Below are positions 1 to 8,281 of a DNA stretch of 55,498 nt, in pieces. The first letter of the stretch is position 1. Every line of letters starts with the position of its first letter. The translations under genes were made by a program, and so were the position numbers. Under the pieces are notes generated by a model. The model saw nothing but the letters and a program-made list of their open reading frames with translations, searched no databases and was not told the origin of the DNA. Source of the DNA: Burkholderiales bacterium (lineage in GTDB: Bacteria > Pseudomonadota > Gammaproteobacteria > Burkholderiales > SG8-39); NCBI GenBank assembly GCA_023383795.1, contig JAHDYJ010000017.1, positions 2,716-58,213 of the forward strand. Direction: 5' to 3'.

Positions 1-1
1 G

Positions 2-352
2 CGCGTGACGCTGCTCGGCGTGGGCGTCGCGAACGCGTTCTCGGCCTTCGCTGGCGCGTCGCTCGCGCAGGTCCAGGGCTACGCCGACGTGGCGATGGGC
101 TTCGGCATCCTGATCAACGGGCTGGCGGCGCTCATCATCGGCGAGGCGATCACCGGGCGCGACAACGTCCTGCGCCAGCTGCTGGCGCCGTTCGTCGGCG
201 CCGTGGTGTACTACCTGGTCGTCGCGGTCGGGCTCGCCGCCGGCGTGCATCCGTCCGATCTCAAGCTCGTCACCGGACTCTTCGTGCTGGCGACGCTGGG
301 GCTGCCGGCCTTTCGGCGCGCGAGCGTCCGCGAGCCGAAGCTGCGTGCCTGA
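2..352 (+). CDS. ABC transporter permease, C-terminal part (cut by window edge)
   Basis: The reading frame is open to the first base, so the true start lies upstream; the GTG at position 5 is internal. About 116 residues are visible, dominated by hydrophobic segments with small-residue motifs (GVGVANAFSAFAGA, GFGILINGLAALIIGEAI) typical of the branched-chain/BPD_transp_2 class of inner-membrane permeases, especially the uncharacterised tryptophan/tyrosine-type ABC permeases. It would form the membrane channel of an importer whose binding protein and ATPase lie outside or upstream. It ends two bases before the next gene, so the two are probably co-transcribed. The family assignment rests on a fragment. 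Confidence 0.75.
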   Translation, partial: RVTLLGVGVANAFSAFAGASLAQVQGYADVAMGFGILINGLAALIIGEAITGRDNVLRQLLAPFVGAVVYYLVVAVGLAAGVHPSDLKLVTGLFVLATLGLPAFRRASVREPKLRA

Positions 353-354
353 TC

Positions 355-1110
355 ATGGACTGGCAGGCCGGCTACGACTGGTTGCACCTCGTGCTGCGCT
401 GGTTCCACGTCATGGCGGCGGTGTCGTGGATCGGGAGCTCGCTCTATTTCCTGTACCTGGGGCGCTTGGCGGCGCGCAGCGAGCCCGACTCGGTGGAGGC
501 CTACGGTCTGTCGGAGCCGACCGCGCGCTGGCTCAAGCGCGAAGCGGCGCTCGCGTGGCTGAGCGGCGTGCTGCTCCTCGTGCTCCTCTATTTCGGGGCG
601 GGTGTCGCGGATTTGCTGCAAGGTCTCGCGGCCGTCGCGCTGCTCGCGGCCGGCTGGTTCGTCTACGACCGGCTGTGGCGGGCGAGACCCGCCGTCGCGG
701 GCCCGGCGTCGGTGGTGCTGCTGATCCTCGTCGTATGGGGATTGAGCCTCGCCCACGGCGGACGCCTGCTGTACGTCGAGCTCGGCGCGCTCCTCGGTAC
801 CCTCATGGCGGGCAACGTCTGGTACCGCATCGCCCCGGCCCTTGCGGCGCAAGGCGGCGAGGCTGTCTGGACGCTTGCCAGGGAGCGATCGGCGCACAAC
901 AACTATCTCGTCTTCCCGACGGTCGCGCTGATGGTGAGCAACCACGTGCCGGGAGTTTCCGCGAGCGCCCTCGGTCCGGCCGTCCTCGTGCTGCTCATCG
1001 TCGCCTTCGTCGCGGCGCGGCACGGCGTCGCCGGGAGGAGCGCCCGCCGATGGGCTTTCGGCGGCGTGCTGGCGCTGCTCGTCGCGATGATCGTCATGAG
1101 CGGGCGCTAG
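355..1110 (+). CDS. PuuD-like multi-pass membrane protein (urate hydroxylase N-terminal domain type)
   Basis: 251 residues with about seven to eight hydrophobic segments. The N-terminus (WLHLVLRWFHVMAAVSWIG) and the late motif HNNYLVFPTVALMVSNH match the membrane domain of PuuD, where HNNY-LP-MLSNH is a family signature. Full-length PuuD carries a C-terminal cytochrome c; this protein stops without any CxxCH, so electron transfer would need a partner. The ATG follows the previous stop by two bases, and the stop codon abuts the start of the next gene, which implies a tight operon. The urate substrate is not established; it may be a generic membrane oxidoreductase domain. Confidence 0.75.
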   Translation: MDWQAGYDWLHLVLRWFHVMAAVSWIGSSLYFLYLGRLAARSEPDSVEAYGLSEPTARWLKREAALAWLSGVLLLVLLYFGAGVADLLQGLAAVALLAAGWFVYDRLWRARPAVAGPASVVLLILVVWGLSLAHGGRLLYVELGALLGTLMAGNVWYRIAPALAAQGGEAVWTLARERSAHNNYLVFPTVALMVSNHVPGVSASALGPAVLVLLIVAFVAARHGVAGRSARRWAFGGVLALLVAMIVMSGR

Positions 1111-2814
1111 ATGGGAAGGCGTAGGGTCCGCGTCGAAACGGTCGCGCAGGGCTACCTCGAGGTGCTGGCGAGCCGGGGCGTCGAGTACTTGATCGGCAAC
1201 GCGAACACCTCGCTCGTCGACGCGTTCGCGCGCCAGCGGGCGAGACGGCGCCCGGGGCCGGCGCCGCTCCTCGTCGCGCATGAGTACCCGGCGACTGCCA
1301 TGGCGCACGGCTACGCGATGTTGACCGGGCGCCCTCAGGTCGTGATGGTGCATTCGACCGTCGGCGCGGCGAACGCCGCCGGTGCGATCATCAACGCTGC
1401 GCGCGCGCAGATTCCGATCCTGTTCACCGCGGCGACCTCGCCTGTGACCGACGCGCCCGGCATCGCCGGCGCGCGCGACATCCACGTCCACTGGGCCCAG
1501 GAAGCGTTCGACCAGCGCGGGATGCTTCGCGAGTGGGTCAAGTGGGACTACGAGCTGCGCCACCCGGGGCAGCTCGAGGACGCGGTGGATCGGGCGCTCG
1601 AGCTTGCGCTCGCGGAGCCGCGGGGTCCGGTGTATCTCACGCTGCCGCGCGACCTGATGGCGCAGCCGATGCGTGCGATCAGTCTCGAGACGCCGCCGCG
1701 ACGCAACAGCCGCAGCCGGCGCTATCCGGATCCGGCGCGCATCGCCGAGGCGGCCGAGATTCTGCGCCGGAGCAGGCGCCCGCTGATCATCACCGCCGAA
1801 GCAGGGCGCGATCCGGGCGCGCGCGCGGCGCTGGTCGCGCTCGCCGAAGCGGGCGGCATCGCCGTGCTCGAGGCGGCGCCGGCATACGCGAACTTCCCGG
1901 CCGAGCATCCGTGCCACGCCGGCTACGTCTTCGGATCACAGGTGTATCCGGCCGTGGCCGAGGCCGACGCCATCGTCGTGGTCGATTGCGACGCGCCGTG
2001 GTTCCCCTCGCGGGTGCGCCCCGGTCCGCGGGCGAAGGTGATCCAGGTCGCGATCGACCCGTTCTTCAGCCGCTACCCGATGCGCAACTATCCGTGCGAC
2101 GTGCCGATCGCCGCGGAGCCGGCGATCGCGCTGCGCCAGCTCGCGCGCGCGGTCGGGAAGCCCGCGGGCCGGACGGCACGGCTGAAGCGCCTGGCGAGGG
2201 CGCACGCCGAGCGACGGCGCGAGTGGCGGCGCGCGGCGGAGAACGAGGCAGGTCGCGTCCCAATCGGTTTCCGATGGGCGTCGCGGTGCGTGGCGGAGAC
2301 GTTCGGGACGGACGACATCGTCGTGAACGAATATCCGTTGGATCTCCGCCACGCCGATCCGCGGCCCGGCGCCTACTTCGGCCCGCCGCACTCGGCTGGG
2401 CTCGGGTGGGGTTTCGGTGCTGCGCTCGGCGCGAAGCTCGCCGCGCGGGACCGCACCGTGGTCGCCACGCTCGGCGACGGCTCCTACATCTTCGGCGTGC
2501 CGACCGCCTGCCACCAGGCCGCATGCATGCACGGTCTCCCGGTCGTCGTGGTCGTCTTCAACAACGGCGCCTGGGAGGAGGTGTCGAAGGGCGCGGCGGC
2601 CGTTCATCCCGAGGGATGGGCGATGTCCAGCGGGGATTTCCCGTTCTCCGCCCTCGAGCCGTCGCCGCACTTCGAGCAGATCGTGCGCGCGTTCGGCGGG
2701 CACGGCGAGCGCGTCGATGCGCCGGAAGCACTGCCGGCCGCGCTCGCTCGGGCGCGCAGAGCCGCGCAGACCGAAAAGCGCCAGGCGCTCGTCAACGTGA
2801 TCTGCAAGCGTTGA
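1111..2814 (+). CDS. Thiamine-diphosphate-dependent enzyme (acetolactate synthase/benzoylformate decarboxylase fold)
   Basis: 567 residues with the three-domain TPP enzyme architecture: an N-terminal PYR domain with the catalytic glutamate region (LLVAHEYPATAMAHGYA), a central domain (about 200-330), and a C-terminal PP domain with the metal/diphosphate motif GDGSYIFGVPT followed by NNGAWEEV. The ATG directly follows the TAG of the PuuD-like gene. The substrate cannot be inferred: the family decarboxylates 2-oxo acids or ligates aldehydes. It is related in fold, not closely in sequence, to the second TPP enzyme at 44.2-46.0 kb. Confidence 0.85.
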   Translation: MGRRRVRVETVAQGYLEVLASRGVEYLIGNANTSLVDAFARQRARRRPGPAPLLVAHEYPATAMAHGYAMLTGRPQVVMVHSTVGAANAAGAIINAARAQIPILFTAATSPVTDAPGIAGARDIHVHWAQEAFDQRGMLREWVKWDYELRHPGQLEDAVDRALELALAEPRGPVYLTLPRDLMAQPMRAISLETPPRRNSRSRRYPDPARIAEAAEILRRSRRPLIITAEAGRDPGARAALVALAEAGGIAVLEAAPAYANFPAEHPCHAGYVFGSQVYPAVAEADAIVVVDCDAPWFPSRVRPGPRAKVIQVAIDPFFSRYPMRNYPCDVPIAAEPAIALRQLARAVGKPAGRTARLKRLARAHAERRREWRRAAENEAGRVPIGFRWASRCVAETFGTDDIVVNEYPLDLRHADPRPGAYFGPPHSAGLGWGFGAALGAKLAARDRTVVATLGDGSYIFGVPTACHQAACMHGLPVVVVVFNNGAWEEVSKGAAAVHPEGWAMSSGDFPFSALEPSPHFEQIVRAFGGHGERVDAPEALPAALARARRAAQTEKRQALVNVICKR

Positions 2815-2951
2815 CTTCGAGCCGCCCTTGGTGCGCGTCTCGGACGGCAGCGGCCGAGGAACGGCGTGCAACCCTCGACAGAATGGGCTGCGCTCAGCGC
2901 CTGCCCCAAAGCTCTATAGCGGTGGCGGAGCCTTGCTGCGCGCGCGGCGGG

Positions 2952-3197
2952 CTATGCCGTCCATTTCGGTCTTCGCCCGGCTGCCGCCGGCGCGTAGTCG
3001 CCCGACGCGCGGCACACCTACGCCTCGGTCCGGCGGGCGTTCTCGAAGCGCGTCAGGATGCACGTGACGACCGCCCCTGTGGCCGCCAAGCGGGTGATAT
3101 GCTCCCGCGCCGTTGCGAGAGACATGCCGAGCTCCCTGGCGAGCTCCGAATCGAGCCACTCACCGTGCTTCGCGAGACACTCCAAAACTCCGATTAT
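2952..3197 (-). pseudogene. Degraded copy of a small winged-helix regulator
   Basis: Read on the minus strand this stretch is colinear over 82 codons with the intact gene at 21134-21379 (shared blocks LDSELAREL, REHI, LAA-GA-VTC, TRFEN, AAAGRRPK). Compared with that copy, the ATG is ATA here, and the tryptophan codon at position 60 (TGG) is TAG (3018-3020), after which homology continues to the same end point. No ribosome binding site is seen ahead of the ATA. A start further upstream could still give a truncated 60-100 aa protein, but the lost start plus internal stop favour a pseudogene. Confidence 0.7.
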
Positions 3198-3459
3198 GGT
3201 CGTCGGACCGGGGAAAGTTCGCAGCTCTATCAGGCTCTCGGCCGTGCTGCGACGCCTCCGATGTCGACGGCATGCCGATGGGCGCCCGCGAGGCTGCACC
3301 GCGCATCTCGAGCGGCAGGTCCGCAGAGGAAGCGGCAATGACAATCGAATCTATGAGGAAGTAGCACGGCTATGATGTCGAGATGGCTTCTAGACCTGGT
3401 CTGAGGCGGATCCGGTCCAGCCGCGCGCGGGCTGGGCGGCCGATCATTCTCCCGCGTGC

Positions 3460-3870
3460 TTGACACGACTCTATCGGCTTTACACACCTAGGTCAGCAAG
3501 CGCCCCCGCGTCGGCACATCGCTTATCGCTCGGGCAGGCCGGTTCGGACCGAAAGAGCCTGATCACGTTCACGACGGCCGATGGCCGCGTGCACGTGCAC
3601 TGCCTGGGGCTGCCGGCAGATTCCGTGGACCAGAGCGGTTTCAAGCAGCCCACGGCCGGCGCCACCGAAACTAAGCCGCGAGCGCTGCTCTCGGCCTATG
3701 TGGTGCGCCCGGACGGCACCCCGCATCCGGGATTCGGCCCGCAGCCGCAGGACATTGTCATCCTGACGACCGGCGATGGGCGCGTGGTCGTCACCTTCAG
3801 CGACCTCTCCGCCGATGCCGAGACCGGTAGCTATCCCTATCCGATCAGGGTCGGCGCGCCGGCCCATTAG
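3460..3870 (+). CDS. Hypothetical protein with two internal beta repeats
   Basis: About 136 residues if the TTG at 3460 is used; the start is uncertain because no ribosome binding site is clear. Codon third positions are GC-rich through the second half, as in real genes here. Two segments resemble each other: ITFTTADGRVHVHCLGLPAD and VILTTGDGRVVVTFSDLSAD, separated by about 60 residues, suggesting a duplicated small beta unit. No signal peptide, membrane segment or known family is recognised. Confidence 0.45.
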   Translation: MTRLYRLYTPRSASAPASAHRLSLGQAGSDRKSLITFTTADGRVHVHCLGLPADSVDQSGFKQPTAGATETKPRALLSAYVVRPDGTPHPGFGPQPQDIVILTTGDGRVVVTFSDLSADAETGSYPYPIRVGAPAH

Positions 3871-4171
3871 CTTGCGAGATGTTGCCGCGGCGCCCTTATT
3901 TCACCGGTGTGACCCCCGTTTGTGAGCACCTCAGGTTGGGTGTGACCAAATCGTGACCGGGTAGACAAGCCTCGAGATTCCGTCCGGCCGCACGCTGCGG
4001 CGCGATCGTCAAGTCAGTTGCCGATGACCGAGGTTGTCACCCGCAGGAAATGCATCGCGGAGGACGAGATCAACGTCCGCCCGGCAAGGTGCGGATTCCC
4101 CGACCGAGATGCTCAAGATGTCCTCGGTGCCTGGCGGACTGCCAACTTGTGCACACCGCCTCCGTGCGTAG
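3871..4171. other. Non-coding gap, nothing recognised
   Basis: Three hundred bases without a convincing reading frame, RNA gene or terminator. It must contain the promoter of the downstream glycine-zipper gene, but no clear -35/-10 pair was found. Confidence 0.4.
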
Positions 4172-4813
4172 TACTCACCCCCCGGGCAGTTTCGGTCTGC
4201 GGCTGCGCCGCTCGGCGTCTTTGCTTTCGCGATCGGCACGCTGGCCGCGTGCATCGCGCACGGGCAGACTGCGGAAACGGCACCGGGCGGCGCGATCGGT
4301 GGAGGCGCCGGGGCAGCGGTGGGCTCGATGGTGGGCGGCAAGAAGGGCGCGATCGTTGGCGGCGCGCTCGGTGGGGCGGCCGGCGGCGCGATCGCCTCGG
4401 AAGGCGATGCGAAGACCGGCGCGGCGATCGGTGGCGCGATCGGCGGGGCGGCCGGCGGCGCCGTAGGACACAAGACGGGCGGCACCGCGGGGGCCGCGAT
4501 CGGCGGGGCGATCGGCGGCGGCGCAGGGGCCGCGATCGGCGGCAACATCACCGGAGGCGAAGCCGCTCCGCAGCCCTCCAGTCGACCTGGAGCAGCGCCG
4601 ACTGCACCACGGGTGGCGCACCGCGAGTACGAAGGCGAAGACCGGGACTCTCGTGGACGGCGACAGGTCATGATTCCGCCAGGTCATATGCCGCCACCGG
4701 GGAAGTGTCGCGTGTGGTATCCGGACCGGCCGCCGGGCCAGCAGCCACCGCCGCGAGCTTGCGGTGAGCTGCGTTATCGCGTCCCTCCGGGTGCGACGCT
4801 GGTTCGAGGATAG
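4172..4813 (+). CDS. Glycine-zipper surface lipoprotein-like protein, start unresolved
   Basis: The frame carries a hydrophobic export signal (LGVFAFAIGTLAAC, with a LAAC lipobox-like end), then a long Gly/Ala zipper rich in GGAIGG units (about 50-120), a linker, and a C-terminal Pro-rich module (IPPGHMPPPGKCRVWYPDRP...) common in proteobacterial envelope proteins. No ATG, GTG or TTG precedes the signal in this frame after the stop at 4169-4171. A GTG at 4164 in the +1-shifted frame would encode a plausible basic N-terminus and join this frame by a one-base change in the six-C run near 4178-4183. The protein is probably real, with a frameshift or sequencing error at the start. GTG 4319 would remove the signal and is less likely. 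Confidence 0.65.
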   Translation, partial: YSPPGQFRSAAAPLGVFAFAIGTLAACIAHGQTAETAPGGAIGGGAGAAVGSMVGGKKGAIVGGALGGAAGGAIASEGDAKTGAAIGGAIGGAAGGAVGHKTGGTAGAAIGGAIGGGAGAAIGGNITGGEAAPQPSSRPGAAPTAPRVAHREYEGEDRDSRGRRQVMIPPGHMPPPGKCRVWYPDRPPGQQPPPRACGELRYRVPPGATLVRG

Positions 4814-5204
4814 TCGTTCAGTCGGAGTGGGGGGCGCCGCTCTCACGCGGCTGCGTACTTGCGGGCTTGCCCGTTCGTGGCGGAGTGCGGTCTACGAGTC
4901 CGACTTCCTGCACGTCCCCGGGCGGGTCGCCAACCCGGCTCGGCACGGCGCCAGTTTCGCGAAGCACCGGACCGGCACGCAATAGGTGCGCCTGACCTTG
5001 CGTGCCGGTGGACGGGCGGATCATGCCGCTGTCGTCCCCGTGCGCTCGCGCCGGCGATCGGCCGGAGGGCGAGTGCGCAGACGACCGGACTGCGCTATCG
5101 TCCGCCACACCGAGTCGCGGCGAGAAGCGCTCAGAGGCCAGTCTGCGAAACGCCGGGCGACGGACCAGCTAGACGAGGAATCGAAAGCCAAGCGAGGCAT
5201 CGAA
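4814..5204. other. Non-coding gap, nothing recognised
   Basis: About 390 bases upstream of the small membrane protein gene. No homologous remnant, hairpin with U-tract or RNA gene was recognised on either strand. Confidence 0.4.
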
Positions 5205-5426
5205 ATGAAGCTACTCCAGATTGTCGGCGTTCTGCTGATCGTTGCGGGTGTCCTGGGTGTGGTGTTCGGCAGCTTCAGCTTCACCAAGGAAACGCACGAG
5301 GCCAAAGTGGGGCCGATAGAGCTGTCCCTGAAGGAGAAGCAGACAGTCAACGTTCCGGTGTGGGCCAGCGTGGGGGCGATAGTCGTCGGTGGCCTGCTCC
5401 TGGTCGTCGGTAGCAAGAAGAGATAG
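5205..5426 (+). CDS. Small two-helix membrane protein, DUF3185-like
   Basis: 73 residues beginning MKLLQIVGVLLIVAGVLGVV. It has two hydrophobic helices (about 3-22 and 50-68) separated by a polar loop with FTKETHEAKVGPIEL and VNVPVWASVGAIVVGG. This pattern matches the short DUF3185-type inner-membrane proteins of unknown function. The ATG at 5205 is chosen because GAGG lies about nine bases upstream and because translation starts exactly at the first membrane segment. The gene stands alone between two gaps. Confidence 0.75.
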   Translation: MKLLQIVGVLLIVAGVLGVVFGSFSFTKETHEAKVGPIELSLKEKQTVNVPVWASVGAIVVGGLLLVVGSKKR

Positions 5427-5659
5427 CTGCACACGATCGCGCGTAACCGCGCGCCCGACGTGCCGCAAGCGGGCTTCGCGCTCGCGGTGCCCTCGTCGCT
5501 TCGGTCATCGGCGGCGGCTCGGCGCGAGCTGCCCGCTTCGCGGAGCTTGCGCCGGCTGTCGCGGGTCGCATTCGCGCGTCGATCAGCTTGCGCTGATGCG
5601 CCGGCCGTGGCCCGTTCGTATCCGACTCAGATCAGATGCGTGCGGGGTGTGAATCCGGA

Positions 5660-6595
5660 CTAGCGCTTGCTGAGCGCCTTCAGCGTTGCCTCGTCCGGCT
5701 CGCCGGATCGAGCGAGCCCGTGCTGCTGCTGGAACTCGCGCAGCGCGGCCGCGGTGCGCGGCCCGAGGATACCGTCGATGGGGCCGACGTCGATTCCTTC
5801 ACGCTTCAGCATCTCCTGCACGCTGCGAACCAGATCACCGGCGATGCACTGCTGCAGCTCCGGGCGCGTGCTCAACCAGGCCGAGACTGCCGCGTAGTCG
5901 TAATCCGGCGCCGGCTTCGGCTGCACGACGCGCCCTTTGACCTTCGCGTACATGGCGGGCACCGTGTCCCGGAACGCCGCCGGCATGCTCTTGACGAATG
6001 CCGGATCGGCGCGGCTCACGACGACCGGCTTCGATTCCACCGACCTGCGCGAGTACGTGTGGTTGACGGCGACGTTCGTTCCGGCTGCGCTGCCGCGGAG
6101 TCCCGACGGATCGAACGCGAGGGCATTGCCTTGCTCGACGAAGAATCGTCCGCCGTCCGCGACGTTCACCACCGCGACGCCCGAGTTCATCGTCAGGTCG
6201 AAGAAGGGCGTGTTGATGCGGTAGGGGGGCGCGTTGTCCCGCTTCGCCACCGTCAGCTTCAGCCAGCCGGAACGCAGGAAGAAGGGCCCGACCGCCCGCG
6301 CCGATCCGGCGGGAGTCGGCATGTCCGAAAGGAAGCGCGAGTCGGGCCCCAGCTCGATCCGGCTTCCATCCGGGAACTCGAGCTGCACCAGACTCTCCGG
6401 CCCCGTCTGGACGATGTCGCACGAGCGCAGCTGCACCCCGGGGACCGGTACGTATCCGCGGAAGCCGGAGGCGAGCGTGCTCTTGCCTTCGACGAGCGTG
6501 ACCACCGGTGCGGTGTCGTCCGCCGCCGCTCGAAACGTCAACGGAAGCAGGAGCAGGAGGGTGGAAACCCCCCGCGTCCACGACGTCAGGTGCAT
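5660..6595 (-). CDS. Exported FecR-domain protein with C-terminal peptidoglycan-binding domain
   Basis: 311 residues: a signal peptide (about 1-25, TLLLLLPLTFRAAA), a FecR domain (about 30-190; VQLEFPDGSRIELGPDSRF is typical), a linker, and a PG_binding_1 domain at the end (VQEMLKREGIDVGPIDGILG then RTAAALREFQQQHGL). The protein is predicted periplasmic and anchored on the cell wall; FecR domains here usually serve as ligand or structural modules rather than sigma regulators. ATG 6595 has GAGGGGG about eight bases upstream. The open frame runs far upstream, but that region belongs to the molybdate transporter gene. Confidence 0.85.
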   Translation of the reverse strand: MHLTSWTRGVSTLLLLLPLTFRAAADDTAPVVTLVEGKSTLASGFRGYVPVPGVQLRSCDIVQTGPESLVQLEFPDGSRIELGPDSRFLSDMPTPAGSARAVGPFFLRSGWLKLTVAKRDNAPPYRINTPFFDLTMNSGVAVVNVADGGRFFVEQGNALAFDPSGLRGSAAGTNVAVNHTYSRRSVESKPVVVSRADPAFVKSMPAAFRDTVPAMYAKVKGRVVQPKPAPDYDYAAVSAWLSTRPELQQCIAGDLVRSVQEMLKREGIDVGPIDGILGPRTAAALREFQQQHGLARSGEPDEATLKALSKR

Positions 6596-6696
6596 AGTTA
6601 CCCCCTCGAAGCCGAAGTGAAAGAGTGAAAGGGCCCTAGCGCGAGGTCTAGAACTTATCTCAAAATGCGAATGCGGTCGCGAACCTCGGGCGCCAT

Positions 6697-7860
6697 TCAA
6701 AGCTCGACGAGCTTGCGTCTGATCAGCCACTGGAATGCCATTCCCGCAAGGAACGCGACGCCGACGTTCCAGACCGCGAGCGCCGCTGTCACGAGAAGCA
6801 CGAATCGCTCGTCCTTCTTCCCCCACCCGTCGCAGACACCCAGGGCGAGCTGGCTCCCCGTCACGAACAGGATCACGCCCAGCACCGGCAGCGAGAGAAG
6901 CGCGAGCCCGGCTGCCACGACCTCCGATGCGAACAGCGCGGAGAGCAGGAGCAGCGACCCGAGAATCAACGGCGCTCCACCGGTGCGCGCACCGAACCGT
7001 ATGTGGCCCGCCATGCCTCCGGCGCCATGGCACATCGGCACGCCGCCAAAGAGGCCCGCAAAGATGTTCATCACGCCCGTCGAGATCGCGACTCGGCTTT
7101 CCGTCACGGGCCGCTGCGGAAAGAGCCGGTTGTTCTCCTCGGTGATCGCGAGGATCGCATTGCCGAAGGTGAGCGGAACCTGCGGAAGGACGAGGATCAC
7201 CGCGGCCACGCTGACAGCCGCCCAGCCGAGCGGTGGCAGGCCGAACGCAGGAAGCGTGAACGTGGCGGACGCCCGAAGAAGGCCTTCGAACCGCTCGGGC
7301 GCGCTCAGCGCGCCGACGCACACCCCGACCAGAAGGAGCAAGGCCATCACCGGAAAACGGCGGCGGGCCAGCAGGACGTAAGTCCCGAAGAGCGCAGGCG
7401 CGCTGACCCACCAGAACGTGGACATCATCTTCGCGGCTTCCAGCATCAACGCGATGCCGAGCCCCAGAACGATCCCGAAGGCGAGCGGGCGGGTTACCAG
7501 GCGCGACAGCCGTTGGAGCAATCCCGAGACTCCTGCAACGAGCCACACTACGCCCGTCAGCAATGCCGCGAGCGCGAAGGCTTCGGGGCCCAAGCTGGCG
7601 CCTGCCGCGACGTTGGTCGCAGCCACTGCTCCGATGGCCTTCATCGGCTGAACGGGAAACGGCGTGCGGTATATCAGCGCTGAAACGATGAGGGCAACGC
7701 CGAATGTGAACAGCAGCCCCACGGAAGGCACGCTGGCCAAGGCGACATACGCCAAGAGGAACGGAACAAGGGTGCCCAGATCGCCGAACGCCCCCGACCA
7801 CTCTCGGGGCGCGAACCACGAGAGCGACGGCGCGTGCGCCCGGGACGGGATCGACGTCAT
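6697..7860 (-). CDS. Putative molybdate/sulfate transporter, MOT1 family
   Basis: 387 residues with about ten to eleven membrane helices. Signature segments are GAFGDLGTLVPFL near the N-terminus, TPFPVQPMKAIGA, PLTFGNAILA followed by TEENNRLFP, and GVPMCHGAGGMAGHIRFGAR, all diagnostic of MFS_MOT1 (SulP-related) inner-membrane molybdate carriers. Length fits the family. It is followed on the same strand, after about 100 bases, by the FecR protein gene. Molybdate uptake would serve molybdopterin enzymes, none of which is in the window. Confidence 0.88.
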   Translation of the reverse strand: MTSIPSRAHAPSLSWFAPREWSGAFGDLGTLVPFLLAYVALASVPSVGLLFTFGVALIVSALIYRTPFPVQPMKAIGAVAATNVAAGASLGPEAFALAALLTGVVWLVAGVSGLLQRLSRLVTRPLAFGIVLGLGIALMLEAAKMMSTFWWVSAPALFGTYVLLARRRFPVMALLLLVGVCVGALSAPERFEGLLRASATFTLPAFGLPPLGWAAVSVAAVILVLPQVPLTFGNAILAITEENNRLFPQRPVTESRVAISTGVMNIFAGLFGGVPMCHGAGGMAGHIRFGARTGGAPLILGSLLLLSALFASEVVAAGLALLSLPVLGVILFVTGSQLALGVCDGWGKKDERFVLLVTAALAVWNVGVAFLAGMAFQWLIRRKLVEL

Positions 7861-8281
7861 GCGGCGAGCCCCCTGGCGATGGGCACGGTCTTCCTCCTGA
7901 CGGGCGCGGCCATTGGTCGATCCCTGGCGCTCGGGGCGCCGGGTCCGCTCGACGGGTAGTCTAGCAAAGGCCTCCTGCCCGAGGCGACACTTGTCCGCAT
8001 CGACCGAGCGTCCCCTCGCGAGCCGGGTCGGAATCCCCGCGGCTTGGGGCGAAGAAGGGATCCGGACACGAGGTCGGCGTCCCGGGAGACCTCCGAACCG
8101 TGGCGAGGGGTTCGGGAATGACCCACGAGTTGATGTCTCGGCCGCCGCGGGAACCCGCCGCCTGAGGCGAGATCTCAGGAGACGGCTTTCGCCTCCGCCT
8201 GAGGCAGTATGATCCGAACCATACGGTGCGTCGCGGGCCGAAGCGAAAAATGACGCGCCTCGACTACCCCGCCGCTACCTC
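7861..8281. promoter_or_regulatory. Divergent intergenic region with a candidate operator
   Basis: The space between the minus-strand transporter and the plus-strand methyltransferase. It holds GTATG-N8-CATAC at 8207-8224, a five-base inverted repeat overlapping a possible -10 (TATGAT, 8208-8213), and two copies of CCTGAGGC about 38 bases apart. The rest shows nothing recognisable. Confidence 0.3.

Noticed and set aside
211..1917. Long antisense frame across the PuuD-like and TPP genes
   Set aside because: Low-complexity Arg-rich translation; the sense-strand genes have clear family motifs.
3018..3020. TAG in the winged-helix copy as a recoded codon
   Set aside because: The start codon is also lost in this copy and the paralogue has ordinary Trp there, so decay is simpler than recoding.
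3460..3490. TTGACA at 3460-3465 as a -35 promoter element
   Set aside because: No acceptable -10 hexamer at 16-18 bases; the hexamer coincides with a possible TTG start.
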